From Paenibacillus silagei (lineage in GTDB: Bacteria; Bacillota; Bacilli; Paenibacillales; Paenibacillaceae): a stretch of DNA of 64,000 bases. The position numbers and the translations under genes are program-made. Each line of letters starts with the position of its first letter. Within the stretch, counting starts at the first letter, position 1. Positions 52,529 through 60,207 of this stretch are shown here, piece by piece. The stretch lies in contig NZ_JAGGLV010000001.1 of assembly GCF_017874735.1 (NCBI RefSeq), positions 558,001 to 622,000 of the forward strand. The letters are read 5' to 3'. Under the pieces are notes generated by a model. That model was not told the origin of the DNA. It did not search any database and saw nothing but the letters and a program-made list of their open reading frames with translations.

Positions 52529-52668
52529 ATTATACCGTCCTTCTACCCTACGATTTGCAGGAAGGATGCAGGCACTCCTGCTTAGGCGCCATAGCAAGCC
52601 AGCGCGGACCAAGTCACACACCGTTTGGATCAATCCTGATCCTAGTTTATCACTAATGAAACTAAATT

Positions 52669-52684
52669 TTAAGATTTATCTTAA
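52669..52684. promoter_or_regulatory. TTAAGAT-TT-ATCTTAA dyad upstream of mqo
   Basis: A perfect 7-bp inverted repeat in the AT-rich leader of mqo. A weak promoter on the minus strand (TTAAAA, 17 bases, TAAACT) starts inside it. The half-site matches the TTAAGA boxes seen at the two two-component-linked ABC operons. Candidate regulator site. Confidence 0.5.
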
Positions 52685-52702
52685 TTTTTATAAACTTTTT
52701 AA

Positions 52703-53923
52703 TTAATAATCACGGGCCGCATCGAACCAGCCCTGCGCCGCTTCCTCTGTTATAGGCTGGCCGAGCTGGTGCTCTGACTGGCTGAGCTGCCATACCGCTT
52801 CGCCCAGGTCTTCCCTCTCGGTAGTCTCGATGCCCTTCAGCGAATTGAAGCGCAGGGTGAAGGCGGTAATGGCTGCTTCCGCCTCTTCAAGATTGCGGGC
52901 CTCCGCCATAGCTGCTTGTGCAGCATCGTAGGCTTCGTTCGCCAGCTTGGCCAGACGCTTCGGCCAGGCGGAGAACGGGCGGCCGTATTCGCTCTGCCAC
53001 CACTCCGGCTTCCTAAGCCGGCTTATGGAGGCATAATCATCCCAGGGGCGGACCTTGGCGCGCGCCTTCATCTGCTGCCGCAGACGTTTGCCTACGGCCT
53101 CCTCGACATTGTAGGCGATGAACCGGTCCAGCAGCGGCCACGTATCCAGCGAAGGCAGACCGTCAAGCTCCGGCATGAAGCGCAGCTCCAGGCTGGTCAG
53201 CCCGGTAAGGCGGGCAAGCGCTTCCAGATCGCAGAAGCTTCCCCACAGGCTGAGCGACTCCAGGTTCGGGAATTGCTCCAGGCCATCCAGCGAGATGGGC
53301 TGGCCCAGCGGCGGGCTATTCAGCGTCAGGTTGGTCACACCCTGCAGCTCATCCAGATCCGGCAACCGGTACGGCGCATCACTGCTGCGCCGGCTCATAT
53401 CCGGTACTAAGGCCAACGTAGTCGGCAGATGGCCGGAGGCCGAGATGCGGGTCAGATCGCCGGACAGGCTCAGGTTGTACAGCTTCTCCGGCAGGACCAG
53501 GCTAAGTTGTCCTGCTGCCTTAGGCCCCAGCTTAGGTCCCAGCTTAATACCCAGGTTATAGATATCCGCCCGGCTACCGTCCAACGATACAGCCTCCGGC
53601 AGCACCGGGGTCCAGCTTATACTCTCAATCGGCCGCCGTTCCGCCCACTCCAGGAAGCCCGTGTCACCGCCGGTATAGCTTATATATCGCGGCCATGGCG
53701 AGCCGGCCGGGGTGGCGAAGGGTTCGAAGACGGACCAGTTGATGCGCTCATCCGCAGCGACCAGCACCTCTGCCTGTGGCTTCGACTCCATGGGGCCGAT
53801 CGATAAGCTGCCCATACCGGGCTTGCGGTCAAGCGTGTGGCTACCGGGCCCCGTCAGATCAAGGACATACCGTCCGGGTTCTGTAATCGGAGCCGGGGGA
53901 AGAGCTTGGTTATCTGTGGACAT
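52703..53923 (-). CDS. leucine-rich-repeat protein
   Basis: 406 residues, cytoplasmic. A beta-rich N-terminal half (about 20-150) is followed by LRR-like segments (about 150-265: LPEKLYNLSLSGDLTRISAS, LQGVTNLTLNSPPL, FPNLESLSLWGSFCDLEALA, LTGLTSLELRFMPELDGLPS) and a helical C-terminus (LEEAEAAITAFTLRFNSLKG). This layout is seen in actinobacterial 'gliding-motility-like' LRR proteins, by memory. ATG 53923 chosen for AAAGG at nine bases. Repeat array C lies 170 bases upstream of its start, in its presumed leader. Confidence 0.7.
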   Translation of the reverse strand: MSTDNQALPPAPITEPGRYVLDLTGPGSHTLDRKPGMGSLSIGPMESKPQAEVLVAADERINWSVFEPFATPAGSPWPRYISYTGGDTGFLEWAERRPIESISWTPVLPEAVSLDGSRADIYNLGIKLGPKLGPKAAGQLSLVLPEKLYNLSLSGDLTRISASGHLPTTLALVPDMSRRSSDAPYRLPDLDELQGVTNLTLNSPPLGQPISLDGLEQFPNLESLSLWGSFCDLEALARLTGLTSLELRFMPELDGLPSLDTWPLLDRFIAYNVEEAVGKRLRQQMKARAKVRPWDDYASISRLRKPEWWQSEYGRPFSAWPKRLAKLANEAYDAAQAAMAEARNLEEAEAAITAFTLRFNSLKGIETTEREDLGEAVWQLSQSEHQLGQPITEEAAQGWFDAARDY

Positions 53924-54092
53924 TTGCTTCATCCTTTCTGCTTGATCCTACCTGTATTCTCGATACTACTAATATTCTCTATACTACCTTTGTTTGCTAT
54001 ATTAACTCAACCATACGATATCCTGGCGGTCACAGCAACTTTGCGGCCCTCTATCCTGTACATATCCTATGCCACCTGCAGTCTCATCCAAT

Positions 54093-54471
54093 TGTAATCG
54101 ATTTTTCGATTACATTTGGCCCATGCGCCCCCACCAGGCCCATTGTAATCGGTTTTCCACTTACATTTCCGTCCATGCCCCTCTCGTGGCGCATTGTAAT
54201 CGGTTTTTCGATTACATTTCCGTCCATGCCCCCCTCGCGGCGCATTGTAATCGGTTTTTCGATTACATTTGGCCCACGCGCCCCCACCCGGCGCATTGTA
54301 ATCGGTTTTCCACTTACATTTCCGTCATGCCCTCCTCGCGGCGCATTGTAATCGGTTTTTCGATTACATTTGGCCCACACGCCCCCACCCGGCCCATTGT
54401 AATCGGTTTTCCACTTACATTTCCGTCCGCGTGCCCCTGCCCGGCCCATTGTATTCGGTTTTCCGATTACA
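54093..54471. repeat. 51-bp tandem repeat array C (8 units)
   Basis: Eight cores start at 54093, 54144, 54195, 54246, 54297, 54347, 54398 and 54450: spacing 51 except for one of 50 and one of 52. Type 1 cores read TGTAATCG-N6-CGATTACA. Type 2 cores (units 2, 5 and 7) keep the left arm but have CACTTACA on the right, breaking the dyad. Spacers also come in two kinds, one with TTTGGCCCACGCGCCCCCAC and one with TTTCCGTCCATGCCC, largely alternating. Located between the Nim-like gene's 3' end and the LRR gene's 5' end. Confidence 0.93.
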
Positions 54472-54499
54472 TTCGCCCATGCTATAACGCGAACAAGCC

Positions 54500-54517
54500 C
54501 GGGCCGTTACCGGCCCG
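54500..54517 (-). terminator. GC-rich hairpin after the Nim-like gene
   Basis: CGGGCCG (54500-54506) and CGGCCCG (54511-54517) form a 7-bp stem with loop TTAC. The minus-strand tail GGGCTTGTTCG is only moderately T-rich. It adjoins array C. Confidence 0.6.
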
Positions 54518-54552
54518 AGCGCTCATTCTCTATTTAGTTTGCCGTGCAGCAA

Positions 54553-55101
54553 TCACACGCTCTGCCCTTCATTCGTCCCTGCCTTGTACATACTCTCTGC
54601 TTCAACCGGATTCTCTTTGGCTGTCAGATGCTGCGGAGTGATCCGGTACACTTGTACGGGCCCGCCGTACACAGCCGACCGATATTTCTCGACATGCTGC
54701 TTGGACAGAGGCCGGTTATAGTATCCGGGCACATACTTGTTCATCATCTCCTGCAGGACCTGCGTAGCCTCATCCAGATCCGTCACCGGCTCTGCCTGCC
54801 CGAAGACCATCACGCTCATATAGGCAGTATCCGTCTTGGCGGGCACGGGATTCGTGATTGTCCCATACTCCTCACAGACTGTGAAGCATACCTCTGAGTT
54901 CTCACTCATCACCTGATTGCGTCTTCCATCCCCGGCCCCGTGGATATACAGCTTCCCGTCCATCCACACATAGTTAAGCGGCACAACATACGGGAGATTA
55001 CCATCCGCTAATCCCAGAAACCCAATTCTCGCCTGCTTCAAAAACTGTTCAATCCTCGCCTCATCCTTACATTCCCTGACCTTGTAACGAACCGGATTCA
55101 T
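54553..55101 (-). CDS. pyridoxamine 5'-phosphate oxidase-fold flavoprotein (Nim-like)
   Basis: 182 residues. FLKQARIGFLGLADGNLPYV, VPLNYVWMDGKLYIHGAGDG, RRNQVMSENSEVCFTVCEEY and SVMVFGQAEPVTDLDEATQV are typical of the PNPOx-like/NimA family of split-barrel flavoproteins that reduce or bind small molecules. GAAGGAGAGGG precedes ATG 55101. Its start is 153 bases from that of a divergent PdxR-type regulator, a common pairing that suggests control by it. Confidence 0.92.
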   Translation of the reverse strand: MNPVRYKVRECKDEARIEQFLKQARIGFLGLADGNLPYVVPLNYVWMDGKLYIHGAGDGRRNQVMSENSEVCFTVCEEYGTITNPVPAKTDTAYMSVMVFGQAEPVTDLDEATQVLQEMMNKYVPGYYNRPLSKQHVEKYRSAVYGGPVQVYRITPQHLTAKENPVEAESMYKAGTNEGQSV

Positions 55102-55147
55102 ATCGAACCCTCTCCTTCCCGCGTCCTCCGCGTATACGTTATTCGGT

Positions 55148-55206
55148 AGTATATCAGCTATTGGATTGTGCTAAAATATCCAAAGAACATAGTTTCGACC
55201 AATCCA
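55148..55206. promoter_or_regulatory. divergent promoters with TTGGAT boxes between Nim-like gene and PdxR-type gene
   Basis: Three TTGGAT-type boxes: TTGGAT (55161-55166), ATCCAA (55178-55183) and AATCCA (55201-55206, in CCAATCCA). Plus-strand promoter: TTGTGC (55166-55171), 17 bases, ATAGTT. Minus-strand promoter: TTTAGC (55175-55170), 16 bases, TATACT (55153-55148). Candidate MocR-type operator. Confidence 0.6.
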
Positions 55207-55254
55207 TAATTTAGGCACTGCACCGAAACAACAAACGGGAGGGGACTTCTCACA

Positions 55255-56682
55255 ATGTTCGTCAACCGCAACGACCCAAGTCCGATCTGGCAGCAACTGC
55301 TGAATCAGGCCATTCACAATATTACGCAAGGCATCTGGGAGCCAGGCGAGCTGCTGCTCCCTTCCCGTGAGCTCGCCGAGCAGCTCGGGGTCTCCCGCTC
55401 CACGGTGCAGCTCGTCTATGAGGAACTGCTCAGCAGAGGGTACACCGTAACCTCCCGGCGGGGCGGAACACGGGTAAGCCAATGGAATCCTGTCACCCAG
55501 ACAACCCGGGAGACCATACCGGAAGGCCCCGTTCCTCCCTCAATTCCCCTGCTGAACTCAGCGGTAGATCAGCTGCAAGACTGGTTCGGAGGCCATCTGC
55601 CTCAGGAGGTGAAGATCGATTTCACCCCCCACGAGCCTTATGTGGATAGGGCCTTCCAGAACCACTGGCGGCAATCTCTGCTTCACGCCTCTGCCGCAAT
55701 GGACGTATCCGATTGGTCCTACGGCAATCCCTATGGTCTCCTGCCGCTCAGGGAACAGATTCAGCGTTACTTGCTGCTTGAGCGGGGCATACGGATTGAG
55801 CTCAATCAGATTCTATTGACCTCAGGAGCGCAGCACAGCCTTGACCTGATTGCCCAATCCCTGCTCACGGAAGGAGATACCGTCTCTGTGGAAGATCCCG
55901 GCTTCCCTGCGGCCTGGATGGCGATGAATTACCGGCGGATGCACGTAGCCCCTGTCCCGGTAGACGGACATGGCCTTGTGGTTGACCAGCTTCACCCGGA
56001 ATCGCGTCTGGTCTTCGTAACTCCATCGCACCAGTGCGCCATAGGCTCCGTGATGTCAGAGCCGCGCAGGCAGCAGTTGCTGCATCAGGCCGTGCAGGAG
56101 CAGCTATGGATTATAGAAGACGGCTATGACAGTGAATTCCGCTACCGTGGCGACCCGCTGCCCACGCTCTATAGCCAGGCGCCGAATAATACCCTGTATA
56201 TGATGAGCTTCTCTAAAATGATCGCCCCGGCCATCCGTATCTCGGCGATTGTCGGCCCGGCGCGGGCCATTGCCCAGCTGGCCCGCGTACAGGAGCTGAC
56301 CTACCGCCACCTTCCGGTGATGGACCAGCTCACCTTGACCCATTTTATTCAAAAAGGGCACTTCATGCGCCATATGCGCAGAGTCCGCAATGTGTACCGC
56401 CGCAGACATGAGGCCATCACCAAGGCGATAACCGCAAGCGGTCTAGCCGAGCGGTTCACCCTGAGCGGAGCAGAGACGGGACTGCATGTCTTCCTTGAGG
56501 CAGAATCAGACTACGATGAGGAAGCCGTGACCCGGTTAGCCCTGGAGCAGGGAATCCGGGTATATCCGCTTGCACACTACTGTCTGGAGAGCCGCAGGAA
56601 GGGTTGGGTGCTGGGGTTCGCCAAGGTGGATGAGACCTTGATTGAGCAGGGGATTCACCGGCTGGCCGGGCTGTTATTATAA
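55255..56682 (+). CDS. MocR/PdxR-type transcriptional regulator (GntR HTH + aminotransferase)
   Basis: 475 residues: GntR-type winged helix (IWQQLLNQAIHNITQGIWEP, AEQLGVSRSTVQLVYEELLS) joined to a type I aminotransferase fold with the PLP-lysine region MMSFSKMIAPAIRISAIVGP and substrate-binding IEDGYDSEFRYRGDPLPTLY. These regulators sense PLP or amino acid adducts. GGGAGGGG precedes ATG 55255. Divergent from a PNPOx-like gene, supporting a link to vitamin B6. Its stop overlaps by six bases with that of the convergent DHA2 exporter gene. Confidence 0.95.
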   Translation: MFVNRNDPSPIWQQLLNQAIHNITQGIWEPGELLLPSRELAEQLGVSRSTVQLVYEELLSRGYTVTSRRGGTRVSQWNPVTQTTRETIPEGPVPPSIPLLNSAVDQLQDWFGGHLPQEVKIDFTPHEPYVDRAFQNHWRQSLLHASAAMDVSDWSYGNPYGLLPLREQIQRYLLLERGIRIELNQILLTSGAQHSLDLIAQSLLTEGDTVSVEDPGFPAAWMAMNYRRMHVAPVPVDGHGLVVDQLHPESRLVFVTPSHQCAIGSVMSEPRRQQLLHQAVQEQLWIIEDGYDSEFRYRGDPLPTLYSQAPNNTLYMMSFSKMIAPAIRISAIVGPARAIAQLARVQELTYRHLPVMDQLTLTHFIQKGHFMRHMRRVRNVYRRRHEAITKAITASGLAERFTLSGAETGLHVFLEAESDYDEEAVTRLALEQGIRVYPLAHYCLESRRKGWVLGFAKVDETLIEQGIHRLAGLLL

Positions 56683-58074
56683 GCCCCTGCTTATGGTCCC
56701 GGATGATCTGCTCTCCTTGCGCCCAAACTGCACATAATAAACCATGCTCACCGCAATAACCAGAACAGCAAGCACCGCGAAAATATTACTAAACACAAAG
56801 GAAGCCTCATTTCCAGGTATAGGATTGAACGCCGCTGCCGGGGCACCGGAGTCGAGCACCTTGCCCAGGACCGCCGTCGATGTAGCGGCTGAGATGAAGG
56901 TGAGCATGGAGAACAGCCCCATCCCCACTCCTGTCTGCTCTGGGGTCAACGTCCGCGAAACCGTATTTGACATAGCAATCTGCATGAACGACTGGCCCAG
57001 CACACAGAACACCAGCGAGATCGAGACCAGGACCGATGATCCTCCAGCTACGGAAGACAAACACAGGAAGCCTATCCCCAGAAGCGAGGCCGCCGTATAC
57101 ACGAGCCGAGGATTCCCGTGCTCATCTGCCAGCTTGCCGCCCTTACGGCCCAGAACCGTGGTAACGATAGCTGCCGGCAGCATGATGATCCCGACATAGG
57201 CGGGAGACAGACCGTTTACAAGTGTCAGCATCTGCGGGATGAGATATGGAGAGCTGAAGCTGATTCCTGTAATGCAGAAGGTAATCATCAGGATGATCGA
57301 ATACTGCCTGTTGCGGAAAATATCGGGATGGATAAACGGAGCCGCAGCGGAGCGGATACGCAGAATAAACAGGAGGAGCATCAGAACCGCTGCCAGCGCA
57401 AACGGGAAGCTCCCGCTCGTTAATGCCAATAAAGTTGCCGTTACCGCCCCAGCCAGCAATATCCCGCCAAGCCAGTCCATCGGACCCGCCTTTCCTGATT
57501 CATCATCCTGCAGATATTTGCGGTAGACCGGCAGTGTCAGCAGCGACAGCAACGGAATGAGGAACAGAATCCGCCAGCTCCAGGCGCTGATGACCATACC
57601 GGCAATAATCGGCCCCAGCGCGGTACCCAAGGCTATCCCAATGGCAGACGTACCCAGCGCACGGCCTCTTTTCTCGGGAGAAAAGTAACGGATCGGGATG
57701 ATCATGGCCATAGCAGGGATCACGGAAGCCCCGGCTGCCTGAATTACACGACCCGCAATAATCATCCAGTATTCGGTGGCGGCAACGCCAGCCATAGACC
57801 CGAGGACAAAGAGCAGTAATCCATACGTCAGTAAGTCCTTCAGCCGGTACTTCTCCGTCAATTTGCCAAAAGTAACCGCACCGACAGCATATACAATCAT
57901 ATAACTGGTAATGACCCAGCTTACCTGTGATGGAGATAATTCAAATTGCTTACTGATCGTAGGCAGCACAATATTGAACATATTCGCATTCATTGATGAA
58001 ATCACCAGGATAAAAACGAGCGCGCGCATTAACACATTCCCTTTGGTATTAGGCGTTACAGCATGGTTCTGCAT
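56677..58074 (-). CDS. MFS drug exporter, DHA2 (EmrB/QacA) type
   Basis: 465 residues with about 14 helices. LVFILVISSMNANMFNIVLP, YMIVYAVGAVTFGKLTEKYR and GALGPIIAGMVISAWSWRIL-like motif C (GTALGPIIAGMVISAWSWRI) are diagnostic for DHA2. ATG 58074 follows AGAGGAG. A TetR gene upstream on the same strand and two matching dyads (58115-58132 and 58766-58783) indicate repression lifted by a pump substrate. Confidence 0.94.
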   Translation of the reverse strand: MQNHAVTPNTKGNVLMRALVFILVISSMNANMFNIVLPTISKQFELSPSQVSWVITSYMIVYAVGAVTFGKLTEKYRLKDLLTYGLLLFVLGSMAGVAATEYWMIIAGRVIQAAGASVIPAMAMIIPIRYFSPEKRGRALGTSAIGIALGTALGPIIAGMVISAWSWRILFLIPLLSLLTLPVYRKYLQDDESGKAGPMDWLGGILLAGAVTATLLALTSGSFPFALAAVLMLLLFILRIRSAAAPFIHPDIFRNRQYSIILMITFCITGISFSSPYLIPQMLTLVNGLSPAYVGIIMLPAAIVTTVLGRKGGKLADEHGNPRLVYTAASLLGIGFLCLSSVAGGSSVLVSISLVFCVLGQSFMQIAMSNTVSRTLTPEQTGVGMGLFSMLTFISAATSTAVLGKVLDSGAPAAAFNPIPGNEASFVFSNIFAVLAVLVIAVSMVYYVQFGRKESRSSGTISRGL

Positions 58075-58114
58075 AGGTAGTGCTCCTCTCTCCATATATC
58101 AATTCAATTATGTT

Positions 58115-58132
58115 AGTCAGTACTTACTGTCA
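58115..58132. promoter_or_regulatory. TetR operator upstream of the DHA2 exporter
   Basis: AGTCAGT-ACTT-ACTGTCA: near-perfect dyad matching the site at 58766-58783. It lies between tetR stop and the exporter start. Confidence 0.8.
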
Positions 58133-58149
58133 TTTTATCCAAAAAACAA

Positions 58150-58752
58150 CTAGGGCGTGAAAGCCCTAGTAAAGGTCTGGACACTTGCCGTAATGAATTC
58201 CTCCAGCGACACCGAAGTGAAATTCCCCTCATCGTCCAGATTGTTCAGGAATGCGCCATAATTCATCACCATAAATTGCACAGCCTGCACTCTGGGATTC
58301 CCGGGAATCAGCTTCCCCCGCTCGGTCATGGCCTTGAAATAATCCGTCAGATTCCGCATCAGCTGCTCCGGGGCGGTTCTGCTATACTCCTTAAGACCGG
58401 GGAGTTGATCCCCTTCTTTGATAAATATCATATTCATCTTCCGGTTGCGGTTCATAATCTCATGATACGTCCGGCTGACCAGCAGCAGATCGGTATGAAG
58501 ATCCCATATAATGCTTTCATTGAACAGCCTGGCCATATCTTCGGTATAATGAAACCGGTCGAAGGCCCGCTCCAGCAGGTTCAGCTTGGTTCCGAACTGG
58601 CGGAACAGCGTCTTCTCGCTTAAGCCTGCCGCCGCCGCAATCTCCTGGGTGGTCACACTCTTGTAGCCCTTCTCTGCGAACAGATCAATGGCAGCGGTCA
58701 GGAGTTTATCACTGGTACTTAGCGATTTGCTCTCCATCATCATATTCCTCAT
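58150..58752 (-). CDS. TetR-family transcriptional regulator
   Basis: 200 residues. N-terminal TetR HTH (KLLTAAIDLFAEKGYKSVTT, IAAAAGLSEKTLFRQFGTKL), followed by an all-helical ligand domain. The start is ATG 58752 or one of the ATGs just after GAGGAAT (58743-58737). Dyads with common consensus TGWCAGT-N4-ACTGWCA lie upstream of this gene and downstream before the exporter, so it likely represses both itself and the pump. Confidence 0.94.
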   Translation of the reverse strand: MRNMMMESKSLSTSDKLLTAAIDLFAEKGYKSVTTQEIAAAAGLSEKTLFRQFGTKLNLLERAFDRFHYTEDMARLFNESIIWDLHTDLLLVSRTYHEIMNRNRKMNMIFIKEGDQLPGLKEYSRTAPEQLMRNLTDYFKAMTERGKLIPGNPRVQAVQFMVMNYGAFLNNLDDEGNFTSVSLEEFITASVQTFTRAFTP

Positions 58753-58765
58753 TTCAAAAGTTGAC

Positions 58766-58783
58766 TGTCAGTACTAACTGACA
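58766..58783. promoter_or_regulatory. TetR operator upstream of tetR
   Basis: TGTCAGT-ACTA-ACTGACA: perfect 7-bp inverted repeat, 14 bases before the TetR start. Confidence 0.85.
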
Positions 58784-58878
58784 TAATAGACTAAGAATAC
58801 ACCCTGCTCCCGAATTTAGCAAGGTGTATCGTACTGCCCGCTACCCGCTTAAGCCGTTTCCAGCTCAATACGCTTGTC

Positions 58879-59148
58879 CTATTCTAACAGCGAGGTAACG
58901 CCCAGTGCAGCAAATAGGAGCAAGCCCAGCCCCAGCAGAATGCCTCCCATCAGCGAATACCGTACCTCCCGCTGAAACGATGCGGTGCCTGGGCCTCCAG
59001 GTGCCGGCGGGCCGGGCTGGGCTACCGCGCCTTCCAGACGGGTACGCCTGCCCGTGCGCCGCCGTTGATAGCCAATAATGAGTAATACAATCCCCAGCAG
59101 ACTCAAGAAGCTGCCAGGGTAGACGAATGCCATCCACAGGTTGTCCAT
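58879..59148 (-). CDS. small two-helix membrane protein
   Basis: 89 residues from ATG 59148, which follows GGGAGGTGTACT. Two hydrophobic helices (FVYPGSFLSLLGIVLLIIGY and SLMGGILLGLGLLLFAALGV) are linked by a basic, proline-rich segment (RRRTGRRTRLEGAV, QPGPPAPGGPG). No family or function recognised. Monocistronic. Confidence 0.65.
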   Translation of the reverse strand: MDNLWMAFVYPGSFLSLLGIVLLIIGYQRRRTGRRTRLEGAVAQPGPPAPGGPGTASFQREVRYSLMGGILLGLGLLLFAALGVTSLLE

Positions 59149-59583
59149 AGTACACCTCCCTGTCCGTGATCTTGATCTATACTTAACCAAGTCACAGTAC
59201 GCCAAACAGGGAGATGCCGCCAGGCTAGAAGCCCTCAAATTTCAGCTTTTGAAAATTACTTTAACTAATCGCTTGCTGAGGGTTTACCGCGCCGCGATTA
59301 AGGTAAAGGGAGAGGCTTAATTGCAATCTGTACAACTAAAACGCCGGATGTGTCGCCAAATCTCTGTTTAGCTGTATTTCGTGCACTTAAAATGCCTCTA
59401 TACCTGGATTTTTGCCCATTCGGGCAACTGTAGTTGTACAAACTACAGTTAGAAGAGGAAAGCCTTCCATTTCACTGTTTTTAGTTGCACCGAATACATT
59501 TATCTCTCATGGTTCACTACGAACTGAATGCATCCTTTACTCCATGGGGTTCTTTACTTGCTAAAGGTGGCTTCCTTCCAGAA
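59149..59583. other. gene-free stretch holding a MITE-like element
   Basis: 435 bases without a credible gene. The first 180 bases are featureless; the rest is mainly the inverted-repeat element described at 59329-59491, followed by about 90 bases ahead of the collagen-like gene's stop. Confidence 0.5.
59329..59491. mobile_element. MITE-like non-coding inverted-repeat element
   Basis: A 163-bp segment with imperfect terminal inverted repeats: TGTACAACTAAAAC (59329-59342) against GTTTTTAGTTGCACC (59477-59491). A further internal pair is TGTATTTCGTGCA (near 59373) against TGCACCGAATACA (near 59486). A perfect 10-bp dyad AACTGTAGTT/AACTACAGTT lies at 59426-59450. No coding potential. Classification as a mobile miniature element rests on this symmetry; no second copy is in the window. 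Confidence 0.5.
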
Positions 59584-59994
59584 TTAGAAGCAGGTGAACG
59601 AGCTAACCCGGTTCAAATCAACGCCGTAGTATCCCCAGAAGAAGCCATTCCATCTGAAGCCTGCGACCGAACTTCTGCCCACGAATACCGGGTAGAACCA
59701 GAACTGCTCACCATTATTCAGCCAGATATAAGTGTTGCGGAACAGGCATCCTCTGATGCCCCCGGGGTCAACTGCATAAGCCGTGACCGCTGGTGCTTGC
59801 GGTACGAATTGCGGCGGTGGCGCCGTCGGTGCGGCTACTCCTCCCGGCGCACCCCCGGGCGTCCCCGGAAATCCTCCGGGTCCTCCGCCTGGAATCCCTG
59901 GAATCCCCGGCCCTCCCGGCAAGCCTGGTCCACCCGGAAATCCCGGTATCCCCGGAAATCCTCCGCCGCCTCCCGGCACTGGTATAAATCCCAT
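59584..59994 (-). CDS. collagen-like Gly-Pro-rich protein with aromatic C-terminal domain
   Basis: 136 residues. The N-terminal half is G-x-P/P-G-x repeats (FPGIPGFPGGPGLPGGPGIP, continuing for about 45 residues) and can form a collagen-like or polyproline stalk. The C-terminal ~60 residues (GCLFRNTYIWLNNGEQFWFY, RWNGFFWGYYGVDLNRVSSF) are aromatic with two cysteines. ATG 59994 follows AGAGGAG. There is no signal peptide, as with several spore-surface proteins of Bacillales; a spore coat or exosporium role is possible but unproven. Confidence 0.72.
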   Translation of the reverse strand: MGFIPVPGGGGGFPGIPGFPGGPGLPGGPGIPGIPGGGPGGFPGTPGGAPGGVAAPTAPPPQFVPQAPAVTAYAVDPGGIRGCLFRNTYIWLNNGEQFWFYPVFVGRSSVAGFRWNGFFWGYYGVDLNRVSSFTCF

Positions 59995-60054
59995 ATTTAT
60001 CGCTCCTCTCCGCTTCATTAGGCATAATCATCATATGCATTCGCGGAGAAGATG

Positions 60055-60072
60055 CCTGGGCGGATGCCCAGG
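60055..60072. other. short hairpin upstream of the collagen-like gene
   Basis: CCTGGGC (60055-60061) and GCCCAGG (60066-60072) with loop GGAT lie about 60 bases upstream of the collagen-like gene start. No T run follows on the minus strand, so it is a leader structure or operator rather than a terminator. Confidence 0.4.
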
Positions 60073-60207
60073 TGCAATGGGCTTTTAACAGCATCCCGCC
60101 TAGCGGAGGGTAATCGGTGTTACAGCTCCTTTTGTACGCGGCCCTAATAATCCCGGACAATGCTTATAGATGGTGTACATCCCCGTCTTCCTCCTCCTCA
60201 TGGATCA

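Noticed and set aside
54093..54471. CRISPR array (22-bp repeats with ~29-bp spacers)
   Set aside because: Spacers are near-copies of each other, repeats vary more than CRISPR repeats, the other two loci show the same spacers within themselves, and no cas gene is present.
59485..60021. 178-codon plus-strand frame opposite the collagen-like gene
   Set aside because: Antisense shadow of the Gly-Pro repeats (SGSSAWNPWNP-like); no ribosome site.
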